Below, piece after piece: positions 6,512 to 13,845 of a stretch of 17,122 nucleotides of DNA; position 1 is the first letter of the stretch; the number at the start of each line of letters is the position of its first letter. The notes under the pieces were generated by a model. That model ran no database searches. It was not told the DNA's origin and saw nothing but the letters and a program-made list of their open reading frames with translations. Made by a program: the position numbers and the translations under genes. Source of the stretch: Spirochaetota bacterium (GTDB lineage: Bacteria; Spirochaetota; Leptospiria; Turneriellales; Turneriellaceae); the NCBI GenBank assembly GCA_963205035.1, contig CAUJII010000237.1, positions 1 to 17,122 of the forward strand, given 5' to 3'.

Positions 6512-8581
6512 GTGGCCTACTCCCTCAATCCACAACAAACCGAGTGCGTCTTCCACGGCGAAGGCCCCCTTCTCGTTTTGGCTGGCGCAGGCTCCGGAAA
6601 AACAGGCGTCATCGTCAACCGTATCCATAACCTTCTAACGAGCCGCGCTGCAAAAGCATCCGAAATTTGCGCCGTCACGTTTACGAATAAAGCGGCGCGC
6701 GAGATGCGCGAGCGAGTGAGACTTCTTTCCACGTCGGATGGTAAAAGCGCGAGCAAGAAACTTCCGCTACGCGGAATCTTCATCGGTACTTTTCACAGCT
6801 TGGGCCTCATGGTGCTGCGCGAAAATTTTGAAGCAGCGGGAATTGCGCAGAATTTCACGATCCAAGGGCAAGACGATCAACTCACCCTCGGTAGAGAAAT
6901 TCTTGTCTTGAGCGGTGTCGACACCGAGATTTTTAACGAAAAACAATTTATCAAGGCGGTTTCCGATTGGAAGAATAGCAACACACCTTTGCACGATTTC
7001 TTTGATTCCCCCATTTGGGTATTGCGCACGCCACAGCGGCCCATCGTGGAAATTGTAGAGGAGTACATAGATAGACTGCGCCGCATGAACGCGCTCGACT
7101 TCGACGACTTGATTCTACTCCCAACTAAACTCTTAGAGCGAGAAGACGGCGTTCGACAAAATTACCAAGAGCGGTTTAGATACTTCTTGGCGGACGAATT
7201 TCAGGATACCAACCCCTTGCAGTTCCGTTTCCTGACACTGCTTATGAAAGCACCGATGAATTTGTGCGCAGTCGGCGACGACGACCAATCGATTTATTCG
7301 TGGCGCGGCGCGGATACACGCATCATGCTCGACTTCAAAGCGCGGTTCGCTAGTGCAAAAATTATTGCTCTCGAAGAAAATTATCGCTCGGAGCAATATG
7401 TTCTGGATATTGCAAATCATCTCATTGCAAAAAATACAGCCCGCCATGCAAAAACTCTTTTTAGCGCGGTGAAATCCGACGGGCGCGCCAAACTCTTTGA
7501 AGCCGAAGATGGGCTCCAAGAAGCCGAGTTCGTCGCAGATACAATCGTCGAGCTCAAGGTACGCCATCGGATAGAGTATTCCGCTTTTGCCGTGCTTTAC
7601 CGCACCAATTTTCAAAGCCGCTCGTTTGAAGAAGTCTTGCGTCAGCGTAATATCCCATACCATGTCAGTGGGAGTTATCAGTTTTACGATCGCAGCGAAA
7701 TAAAAGACGTGCTCGCGTACCTGCGCTTTCTGGCCAACCACGCAGACGACCGGTCTCTCATGCGGATACTCAACTTGCCTCGGCGCGGAATTTCCGCGCA
7801 GTCGATCGAGCGCCTGTTGCAGTATGCGGAGCTCAACAAGAAACATCTGTGGGATGTCGTCAGCGAGATAGAAATGTGCGAGATCGACATCAGCGCGTCG
7901 ACCTTATCGGGAATCCTGGAATTCCGAGATTTTGTTCAAAAGCATGTCCACGAGATCCGTAAGGCGGGCAACTTGACAAGGGGCACACAGAGCCTTGTCG
8001 ATCAGCTCGAACTCGAACGCGAATACATCCACCAAAAACTTGACCAACAAAAAGTGACGAATAAACTCTTGAATATCCGCGAACTCTTACGCGCCATGGA
8101 TGAATTTGAAAAAGGCGAAAGGCCGCTACCCATGCTCGACGAGAACGCAGAACGGAATCTCTACACATACCTCCAGTTTGTAGCTCTTCTGACCGCGGAC
8201 GATAAAGAGAAAGAAAGCGAGACGCCGAAGGTCGAGCTCATGACAATCCACCAAGCAAAAGGATTGGAATTCGACACCGTCTTCATCACGGGTTTGGAAG
8301 ACGGAGTACTCCCCCACCAACGTTCTTTAGACAGCGAAGACGAAAGCGCCGCACTGCAAAGTATCGAAGAAGAACGTCGGCTCATGTACGTCGCTCTCAC
8401 CCGCGCAAAAAAAAGACTCTACCTCACACATTCGCGCACACGAAAGAACCGAGGATTTGTTTCTGACACGACTCCCTCGCGCTTTTTGGACGAGCTTCCC
8501 GAAGAACATATCGAATGGGAAAACAGCGCGCCGGCTATCGGGAGCATCGACGACTTAGAAAAAATGCTTACGGGTATTTGA
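6512..8581 (+). CDS. Superfamily 1 3'-5' DNA helicase of the Rep/PcrA/UvrD family
   Basis: This 689-residue helicase has a complete motif set: LNPQQTE (5-11, Q motif), Walker A GAGSGKT (25-31), AVTFTNKAAREM (54-65), IGTFHSLGL (91-99), Walker B LADEFQDTNP (226-235), VGDDDQSIYSWRGA (254-267), LEENYRS (287-293), LMTIHQAKGLEFDTVF (576-591) and ALTRAKKRLYL (628-638). Such enzymes unwind DNA with ATP, help forks pass bound proteins and act in excision and mismatch repair. GDDDQSIYSWRGA and the short C-terminus (Rep is about 673 residues, PcrA and UvrD about 720) lean toward Rep/PcrA, but the three cannot be separated by eye, so no symbol is given. The start is GTG at 6512, which puts the Q motif at the usual position; it has no Shine-Dalgarno. 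The ATG at 6487 is in another frame. The motif array and promoter at 6130-6158 lie upstream. The stop overlaps the convergent cytochrome gene by 14 bases. Confidence 0.95.
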   Translation: MAYSLNPQQTECVFHGEGPLLVLAGAGSGKTGVIVNRIHNLLTSRAAKASEICAVTFTNKAAREMRERVRLLSTSDGKSASKKLPLRGIFIGTFHSLGLMVLRENFEAAGIAQNFTIQGQDDQLTLGREILVLSGVDTEIFNEKQFIKAVSDWKNSNTPLHDFFDSPIWVLRTPQRPIVEIVEEYIDRLRRMNALDFDDLILLPTKLLEREDGVRQNYQERFRYFLADEFQDTNPLQFRFLTLLMKAPMNLCAVGDDDQSIYSWRGADTRIMLDFKARFASAKIIALEENYRSEQYVLDIANHLIAKNTARHAKTLFSAVKSDGRAKLFEAEDGLQEAEFVADTIVELKVRHRIEYSAFAVLYRTNFQSRSFEEVLRQRNIPYHVSGSYQFYDRSEIKDVLAYLRFLANHADDRSLMRILNLPRRGISAQSIERLLQYAELNKKHLWDVVSEIEMCEIDISASTLSGILEFRDFVQKHVHEIRKAGNLTRGTQSLVDQLELEREYIHQKLDQQKVTNKLLNIRELLRAMDEFEKGERPLPMLDENAERNLYTYLQFVALLTADDKEKESETPKVELMTIHQAKGLEFDTVFITGLEDGVLPHQRSLDSEDESAALQSIEEERRLMYVALTRAKKRLYLTHSRTRKNRGFVSDTTPSRFLDELPEEHIEWENSAPAIGSIDDLEKMLTGI

Positions 8582-9053
8582 TCGGGTTTTTCTTTCCGTA
8601 ATCCGTAAGGACCTTGAACTCCTCACCTTCTGGTCCCGGAATGTGGCAGGTTAAACAAGTCGCGTTCTTTTGTTTGGCTTTTTTGTCGCGGTTAAACCGA
8701 TGCACCCATTTCATGTCGTGGTGCGCTCTTTGACCACGCGCCGTATACTCGTCGGAGCCGGTATGGCAGTAAGCGCACGAGACTCGAAAATCTTTACTCA
8801 AAGGAAACATCGTCTCGTGAGCATACTCCCCTTCTTCGGTGAGTAACGTGTAGTCGCCTTCTTTGAGCCCTCTCTCTGCATCGGCGTGGCAAAAGGCGCA
8901 TTTGACGTCGAGTTCTTTTGAGATGACTTTCATCTCTTTCGCAATCTTCTTTTTTTCTGCAAAGGTTTTTGGCGCACCACCACCGGCGCCTGAAGCCGCC
9001 CAAAATGCGGCAAGAAGAAACAAGAGCGCGATTTGCCGCGACCTCTGTTTCAT
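8568..9053 (-). CDS. Exported triheme c-type cytochrome
   Basis: This 161-residue protein has a basic start, a hydrophobic signal segment (about 8-20) and probable cleavage near residues 21-27, so the mature protein would be periplasmic. It carries three heme attachment motifs: CAFCH (52-56), CAYCH (93-97) and CLTCH (133-137). The context of the first, MKVISKELDVKCAFCH, resembles the heme units of small multiheme cytochromes and of the photosynthetic reaction-centre cytochrome subunit (a helix ending in V-x-C-x-x-C-H). Histidines at 79, 111, 112 and 118 could serve as distal ligands. There is no lipobox cysteine. It would carry electrons, but the partner is unknown; the ACIII operon about 4 kb away is a possible link only. 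Its ATG overlaps the stop of the upstream gene by four bases (ATGA, 9053-9050), so it is the last gene of a three-gene operon. Its 3' end overlaps the helicase gene tail to tail. Confidence 0.88.
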   Translation of the reverse strand: MKQRSRQIALLFLLAAFWAASGAGGGAPKTFAEKKKIAKEMKVISKELDVKCAFCHADAERGLKEGDYTLLTEEGEYAHETMFPLSKDFRVSCAYCHTGSDEYTARGQRAHHDMKWVHRFNRDKKAKQKNATCLTCHIPGPEGEEFKVLTDYGKKNPIKYP

Positions 9054-9334
9054 GGGACTCCATCGGATTGCGGTATTGTATCGATGAGTTTTTCGAGGCG
9101 CGCTAAGTGATCGTGGTTGCGTTCTTGTATCCCGTGGATTTCTTTCGATATTGCTGCATACTCTTCGGGGGCAAGACTTTGCTGAGCCGCTAACCTATCC
9201 ATGAGGCGTTCAATCGGCAGTGCATGATCGGCACTCGGCGTCTGCTTGAGTTGCTCTTCTAATGCACGTTTAAGCTCTGCCGCACGCGCTTCGCCTTCTG
9301 TGCGTTTATCTTCTATGAAGTCGGGTGCAGACAC
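9050..9334 (-). CDS. Small charged helical protein of unknown function
   Basis: This 94-residue soluble protein is rich in Glu, Lys, Arg, Ala and Leu and predicted largely helical, with two helical stretches (about 6-32 and 41-88) split by a proline-containing turn (TPSADHALP). There is no signal peptide, membrane helix, cysteine or known motif, and I do not recognise a family. The start is GTG at 9334, six bases after the stop of the coiled-coil gene. The stop overlaps the ATG of the triheme cytochrome by four bases. This tight spacing on both sides is the main evidence that it is a real gene. Being cytoplasmic while both neighbours carry signal peptides makes its link to them unclear. Confidence 0.68.
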   Translation of the reverse strand: MSAPDFIEDKRTEGEARAAELKRALEEQLKQTPSADHALPIERLMDRLAAQQSLAPEEYAAISKEIHGIQERNHDHLARLEKLIDTIPQSDGVP

Positions 9335-9340
9335 TGGCTC

Positions 9341-9742
9341 TTAAAGTAGCCCAACATGGCGAAGGGCCTTGTCGAGGCGCGGGTCTTTTTCAACGACTTC
9401 ACGCAAGGCAAAAATAATTTTGCGCGTTTCTTCTGCATGTTTTGCATCCCGCGCATCGCGACGCCGCGCAAAGTATTCGAGAAGAACGGGAGTTCCAATA
9501 GCCAACGCGATGAGCGCGACAAGAATGGCTTGGATAAACTCGAAACGCTTGTCGACCTGTTCGAAGCGTTTATCGACTTGTTCAAAGCGCTTGTCGACTT
9601 GCTCGAAGCGTTTATCGACTTGTTCAAAGCGTTTATTCATGTCCTCGCGAAGATGACGAATTTCTCGTAAGATATCTTGCTCTGAGGCGAAAATCGCCGC
9701 AGGCAGAGATACCAGAAAGACGATGCACAGGAGCCGTTTCAC
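9341..9742 (-). CDS. Coiled-coil membrane protein with tandem KRFEQVD heptads
   Basis: This 133-residue protein has a signal-peptide-like start (1-20, MKRLLCIVFLVSLPAAIFAS). Next comes a polar helical stretch with four perfect KRFEQVD heptads plus a degenerate leading MNKRFEQVD overlap (about 36-68), a membrane helix (about 69-89, ILVALIALAIGTPVLLEYF), a basic stop-transfer patch (ARRRDARDAKHAEE), and a helical tail ending DPRLDKALRHVGLL. The heptads fit a parallel coiled coil, so the protein probably oligomerises at the membrane. Similar small proteins with KRFEQVD-type repeats are widespread and functionally uncharacterised. The start is GTG at 9742. A strong promoter (9749-9777) would begin transcription at or within a base or two of this GTG, so the mRNA may be leaderless. 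First gene of the operon with the two genes downstream. Confidence 0.8.
   Translation of the reverse strand: MKRLLCIVFLVSLPAAIFASEQDILREIRHLREDMNKRFEQVDKRFEQVDKRFEQVDKRFEQVDKRFEFIQAILVALIALAIGTPVLLEYFARRRDARDAKHAEETRKIIFALREVVEKDPRLDKALRHVGLL
9540..9640. repeat. 21-bp tandem repeats inside the coiled-coil gene
   Basis: About four and a half copies of a 21-bp unit encode the KRFEQVD heptads. The second and fourth copies are identical at DNA level (cgaagcgtttatcgacttgt plus t), and the first and third share the variant cgcttgtcgac. This indicates a 42-bp higher-order duplication and therefore recent expansion. Confidence 0.85.
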
Positions 9743-9748
9743 AGGATG

Positions 9749-9777
9749 AATATAGTGAAATGTCGCTGGTATGTCAA
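9749..9777 (-). promoter_or_regulatory. Strong sigma70-like promoter, predicted leaderless start
   Basis: Read leftward: a perfect TTGACA (9777-9772), 17 bases, then TATATT (9754-9749). The next six bases are CATCCT, followed at once by the GTG start codon of the coiled-coil protein (9742). A start at the usual distance falls on the G of that GTG. The promoter lies just after the ileS stop (9783) and makes the three-gene operon independent of ileS. Confidence 0.7.
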
Positions 9778-9782
9778 GAGAT

Positions 9783-12617
9783 TTATCCCAGGACCGCAGT
9801 GCAGCGATTGCACAGACCTTGGGGCGTCAGGTCGCGGTGCAGCCAACAGCGCGGGCATTTTGACTTGTCAGATTTTCTGACCGTAAGCTTGGGAGCCCCC
9901 GTCTTGACATCGGACACGCCCAGAAAACGCGCGACTAATGCCGCATCGAAAGGCTGTGGTATCTCCACTTCAATCTCAACGTTGCTTCCCACGCTGCCAG
10001 CCTTGCGCAATGGTTCAATACAATTATTCACATCGTCGCGAATTTTTTTTAGCGAATCGAATTCCGCCATGATCGCCGCGTTTTCAAAACGGGATAAATC
10101 CGGCCAAGGATTTTCAAAGACACTGTGCTCGTGGTTCAGTGCCCGGTGTGTTTCTTCCGCAGTGAAACTCAAAATAGGAGCCAAGAGCGTTACGAGAGTT
10201 TCTGTCAGAATGTGGAACGTCCGCAGCGTTGAGTTGCGGCGAGCGGCATACTCCGTGGCGTTTGAAGTGCTGGGTGCACTGTCGCAGTAAAGGCTGTCTC
10301 TCACCATGTCGAGATAAAGATTCGAAAGCGTCACGGTGCAGAATTGTAGCACGCGTTGGTACACCAAATGGAATTCAAAATTTACGTATGCTTCGGTGAC
10401 ATTTACTGCAAGCTTATTCAGTTCGGCAAGCACCCACAAATCGAGCTTTTGCGTGATGGCGCTATCGTCTAAACTCTTCGCGAGTGAACCGTCTTGCGTG
10501 TTGCCCAAGAGGTAGCGGAGAGTGTTACGAATCTTGCGGTATGCGTCTGTTAGATGGTTAATCATCTCAGGCCCTATTTTGTTGTCTGTGCGGTAGTCCT
10601 CACTCGACACCCACAGCCGCAAAATGTCGGCTCCGAATTTTTCGATGATGTCGGTGCGCGGGCTCATGCCGTTCCCCAAAGACTTCGACATCGCGCGCCC
10701 TTTTTGATCTAAGATATACCCGTGCGTGACGACCTTCTTGAAAGGAGCCTCGCCCGTAAGCGCCAACGACGGCCAAAGCGACGACTGGAACCATCCCCTA
10801 TGCTGGTCAGAGCCTTCGAGGTAAACGTCTGCCGGGAAACCGAGTGCGGCGTTTTGCTTCAAGACTGCATACCAACTCACTCCGCTATCGAACCAGACAT
10901 CCAAGATGTCGCTTTCTTTTTCAAACGTACCCGAACCGCACGCGCTGCATTTTGTGTTGGCTGGCAAAAGGAGTTCCGCCGATTCTTCGTACCACACTTC
11001 GACGCCTCCTTTCTCTACTTTCTCAATGACGTGGTTGAGGCTTTCTTCACTAAGGTGAACCTCGCCACAAGCCTTGCACTGGAACGCGGGGATGGGCACC
11101 CCCCAATAGCGCTGGCGACTTAGGCACCAATCGGGGCGCGTCTTAACCGCCGCCGTAAATCGGCTCTCCCCCCATTCGGGAATCCACTCGACGCCTTGAA
11201 TTTTTTCGAGAGCCTTTTTCCGGAGAGGTTCGATGCGCATGAACCACTGCGGGGTCGCGCGCATGATGAGAGGTTTGTGCGAGCGCCACGAGTGCGGGTA
11301 TTGGTGCTTCAGGGTCGTCGCGAAAAGAAGAGTTCCCTTCGCGCGGAGCATTTCGATAATCAAAGGATTGGCTTCAAAGACCGACTTGCCTTCGAGTTCA
11401 GAGAACTCTTTCGTGTACCGGCCTCTATTGTCGACCGGAGATAATACTTCGAGACCATATTTTAATCCCACGTTGTAGTCGTCTTGCCCATGCCCCGGTG
11501 CCGTGTGCACGAGCCCCGTGCCCGTCTCTACAGTGACATGGTCGCCAAAGACGACCTTCGATTCGCGGTCGATGAACGGGTGGCGGAGCTTCAACCTTTC
11601 AATCTCTTGCACAGTGATGGGGTGCTCTTCTTTCACTTCGAGCGAGCAAGCGGCCACCACTGGCCCCACCAAATCTTTCGCGAGAATCAATTTTCCCTGA
11701 TTTGTGGTAACTACCACATAGTCCATCTTATCGTTAAAACATACGGCCAAGTTGGCAGGGAGTGTCCACGGGGTAGTCGTCCAAATGACAGCATACGTGT
11801 CGCTCGCTCCATCGACTGGAAACTTCACATAAATAGACGGCGATTCGTGCTCGGCATACTCAATCTCTGCCTCTGCATGCGCCGACGCTGTCGTGGCATC
11901 CCAATATACCGGCTTCTTTCCTTTATAGATGAGATCCTTCAAAAAGAGATCACGGAATGCTTTGAGAATCGAAGCCTCGTAGTGCGGCGACATCGTCGCG
12001 TAATAGTTAGTCGACTCGCTATAGAGGGCATTCTTCTGGTCGCTTTTATCCGTCAGCGCGGAAGATGACCTCGTGCCATGCGTCGACCCTTGTTCCATCC
12101 GTGGGTCTTGCCAAAATACCCCGAAGCGCGTTTGGTCATTCCCCTGAATTTGGATGTACTCGGCCGCATACTCGCGGCACGCTTTGCGGATGCGGATGGG
12201 GTCTTTGTCTGGTGGGATTTCTCCCGGCACAGAAGGTGTTTTTTTATTCGCGAGTTTTTTGATTACTGCAAGTTCTATCGGTAGACCGTGGCAATCCCAA
12301 CCCGGGACGTACGGCACCCTATACCCGCGCAGCAGGTGATACTTGTTCAAGATGTCTTTCAAAATTTTATTGAGGGCATGCCCTAAGTGAAACTCGCCAT
12401 TGGCATAAGGCGGACCGTCGTGCAAGAGAAAAGTGGGCGCACCTTCTTTTGTGCGTTTCGCGTTGAGCTTCTGGAAGAGTTTCTCTTTCTGCCAAAGTGC
12501 CAAAATTTCGTTTTCGCGTTTTGCCAAATCGGCGCGCATCGGATAAGCCGTTTGCGGCAGACAAATGGTGTGCTCCCACGGGTTCTTTTCTTTCGTGTCT
12601 TTCGTATCTTTTTCCAT
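9783..12617 (-). CDS. ileS: Isoleucyl-tRNA synthetase
   Basis: This 944-residue class I enzyme charges tRNA-Ile with isoleucine. The signature HLGH (77-80, within DGPPYANGEFHLGHALNK) and the second ATP loop AMSKS (642-646) are present. The editing domain between them shows TTPWTLPANL (281-290) and GTGLVHTAPGHGQDDY (366-381). At the C-terminus four cysteines (921, 924, 936, 939, in CPRC and CNRC) form the zinc site of the bacterial type. Length is close to E. coli IleRS (938). An odd point is about 33 extra polar residues (about 171-203, coded near 12009-12107). They lie between FGVFW and NYYATMSPHYEA, where typical enzymes have only a short G-D-W-like link. The ATG at 12617 has AAGAGA about 10 bases upstream. 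No T-box leader is seen. The gene is divergent from the ACIII operon. Confidence 0.97.
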   Translation of the reverse strand: MEKDTKDTKEKNPWEHTICLPQTAYPMRADLAKRENEILALWQKEKLFQKLNAKRTKEGAPTFLLHDGPPYANGEFHLGHALNKILKDILNKYHLLRGYRVPYVPGWDCHGLPIELAVIKKLANKKTPSVPGEIPPDKDPIRIRKACREYAAEYIQIQGNDQTRFGVFWQDPRMEQGSTHGTRSSSALTDKSDQKNALYSESTNYYATMSPHYEASILKAFRDLFLKDLIYKGKKPVYWDATTASAHAEAEIEYAEHESPSIYVKFPVDGASDTYAVIWTTTPWTLPANLAVCFNDKMDYVVVTTNQGKLILAKDLVGPVVAACSLEVKEEHPITVQEIERLKLRHPFIDRESKVVFGDHVTVETGTGLVHTAPGHGQDDYNVGLKYGLEVLSPVDNRGRYTKEFSELEGKSVFEANPLIIEMLRAKGTLLFATTLKHQYPHSWRSHKPLIMRATPQWFMRIEPLRKKALEKIQGVEWIPEWGESRFTAAVKTRPDWCLSRQRYWGVPIPAFQCKACGEVHLSEESLNHVIEKVEKGGVEVWYEESAELLLPANTKCSACGSGTFEKESDILDVWFDSGVSWYAVLKQNAALGFPADVYLEGSDQHRGWFQSSLWPSLALTGEAPFKKVVTHGYILDQKGRAMSKSLGNGMSPRTDIIEKFGADILRLWVSSEDYRTDNKIGPEMINHLTDAYRKIRNTLRYLLGNTQDGSLAKSLDDSAITQKLDLWVLAELNKLAVNVTEAYVNFEFHLVYQRVLQFCTVTLSNLYLDMVRDSLYCDSAPSTSNATEYAARRNSTLRTFHILTETLVTLLAPILSFTAEETHRALNHEHSVFENPWPDLSRFENAAIMAEFDSLKKIRDDVNNCIEPLRKAGSVGSNVEIEVEIPQPFDAALVARFLGVSDVKTGAPKLTVRKSDKSKCPRCWLHRDLTPQGLCNRCTAVLG

Positions 12618-12714
12618 TCTGCTTTTCTCTTAACGTATTGCGGAAGAATATAGAGAAAGAAACAGGGTGCACAGCCAAAACGTCACGCACGACCTAATAA
12701 GACAAAATGCGTCT

Positions 12715-12743
12715 AATTTAATGACATGTCAGTATTTTGTCAA
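12715..12743 (-). promoter_or_regulatory. Sigma70-like promoter for ileS
   Basis: Read leftward: a perfect TTGACA (12743-12738), a 17-base spacer and TAAATT (12720-12715), with an expected start near 12708 and a leader of about 90 bases to the ileS ATG. A 10-base palindrome lies within the spacer. A second, weaker -10-like TATATT occurs at 12652-12647 without a convincing -35. Confidence 0.55.
12722..12731. promoter_or_regulatory. Perfect palindrome TGACATGTCA, possible operator
   Basis: TGACATGTCA is a perfect 10-base palindrome. A further TGTCA half-site occurs at 12738-12742. Both sit within the predicted ileS promoter and upstream of the ACIII operon, so a dimeric regulator bound here could affect either side. 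No known operator consensus (FNR, LexA, Fur) is matched. No convincing sigma70 promoter was found for the rightward operon in 12618-12821. Confidence 0.35.
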
Positions 12744-12821
12744 AAAAACATCGACGCGCCGTTTCAAATAACAAGTTGAGCCTTACGGCAAAACATTCGT
12801 TTTAGCCAAGGAGCAAAAGAA

Positions 12822-13193
12822 ATGACAAAATACTTTCTACTTACTCTTGCTGCAGTCGCTTTCATCGCATGCGGTAAGAAACCCGCTGCCGATGCAGCTG
12901 CTACGGCAACTGCTGCTGCAGACCCAGGCAAGACTCTCTACCATGAGAAAACCTGCGCGACCTGCCACGGCGAAGAAGGCCACGGCGACGGCGCAGTGGG
13001 TGCAGCTTTGAACCCAAAACCGCGTAACTTCACAGATGCGAAATGGGCGCAAGGTGACGATCTCAAGTCTGTCATCAAGACGATTGAAAACGGTGTACCT
13101 GGAACAGGCATGGCACCTTTCAAGTCAGCGATGACACCCGACGAAATCAAAACTGTGGCTGAGTACGTACGTAAACTCGGCGGCAAGAAGTAA
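12822..13193 (+). CDS. Monoheme cytochrome c lipoprotein (ActE-like) of the ACIII operon
   Basis: This 123-residue protein has a short hydrophobic start ending in FIAC (14-17), a lipobox-like site with Cys17 as probable lipidation point. A low-complexity Ala/Thr linker (22-33) follows, then one class I cytochrome c domain: CATCH heme site (45-49), the GEEGHGDGAVG stretch after it, and a likely axial methionine at 97 in GTGMAPF, followed by the C-terminal helix TPDEIKTVAEYVRKL. It would be tethered to the membrane facing the periplasm and carry electrons. ACIII contains a monoheme cytochrome, ActE, and many ACIII operons encode one; being first in this cluster supports that role, but it could also be the soluble-side acceptor. 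A near-perfect ribosome binding site AAGGAG (12808-12813) precedes the ATG by 8 bases. ActA follows 26 bases after its stop. Confidence 0.85.
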   Translation: MTKYFLLTLAAVAFIACGKKPAADAAATATAAADPGKTLYHEKTCATCHGEEGHGDGAVGAALNPKPRNFTDAKWAQGDDLKSVIKTIENGVPGTGMAPFKSAMTPDEIKTVAEYVRKLGGKK

Positions 13194-13219
13194 TAAGAAA
13201 TAGGTAGGAGCCCAGTATA

Positions 13220-13819
13220 ATGAATCCTAAATTGTTCCAAGTCATCAAATACGGAACCCCAGTATTCTTCCTTGCCTTTGCGGCATGGATTATCTGGGCT
13301 CCCCCTGCTCGAGTGGGATATGCCCCCGAGCAACCCATCGCCTACCGCCATGATATACATGCAGGCGATCCGACTAAAAAAACCCACGATGGGCTGCCCC
13401 AGTACGGCATCGATTGCCAATACTGCCACACGGGCGTAACGACGAGTAAGAAAGCGGGCGTTCCCAGCATGAACACGTGCATGAACTGCCACATTGCCGT
13501 AGGTTACGGTAAACCCGGCGTCGACAAACTCAAGAAATTTTACAGTGAAAAGAAACCTCTCGAATGGGTGCGCATCCACAATATGCAAGACTTCGTGCGC
13601 TTCGCGCATGCGCCGCACATCAAAGAACTCTTAAAACCCGGCCAACCGACTAAGACGGCTTGCGTTGCCTGCCATGGCGACGTTGCCAGCATGGAAGTTG
13701 TGGAGCAAGTGAAGTCGCTCAATATGGGCTTCTGCGTTAATTGCCACCGCGATTACCGGAACGAAGCCGCGTATAAAAAACACGGTGTGAACACCGATTG
13801 TAATACCTGCCACTACTAA
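13220..13819 (+). CDS. actA: Alternative complex III pentaheme cytochrome subunit ActA
   Basis: This 199-residue protein has an N-terminal membrane helix (about 12-29) and five heme attachment motifs: CQYCH (66-70), CMNCH (87-91), CVACH (148-152), CVNCH (172-176) and CNTCH (194-198). The spacing and the connecting text (GIDCQYCH followed by KKAGVPSMNTCMNCH) are those of ActA, the pentaheme subunit of the quinol:cytochrome c oxidoreductase ACIII. It would sit on the periplasmic face and take electrons from the iron-sulfur subunit ActB. The last heme motif lies one residue from the C-terminus, which is tight but follows the family pattern. The ATG is preceded by TAGGAG about 9 bases upstream. 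It lies between the monoheme cytochrome and actB (26-base gap on each side), with no terminator between. Confidence 0.94.
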   Translation: MNPKLFQVIKYGTPVFFLAFAAWIIWAPPARVGYAPEQPIAYRHDIHAGDPTKKTHDGLPQYGIDCQYCHTGVTTSKKAGVPSMNTCMNCHIAVGYGKPGVDKLKKFYSEKKPLEWVRIHNMQDFVRFAHAPHIKELLKPGQPTKTACVACHGDVASMEVVEQVKSLNMGFCVNCHRDYRNEAAYKKHGVNTDCNTCHY

Positions 13820-13845
13820 GAGGCACACTTAAAGAAGGAATAATC

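Noticed and set aside
6141..6630. Overlapping rightward open frames through the motif array (60-73 codons)
   Set aside because: They arise from the repeated sequence. The period of 26-27 bp shifts the frame at each unit, there is no ribosome binding site, and the protein text is low-complexity without a recognisable fold.
12618..12740. T-box leader of ileS
   Set aside because: The leader is about 90 bases from the best promoter. No conserved T-box sequence or terminator hairpin was found.
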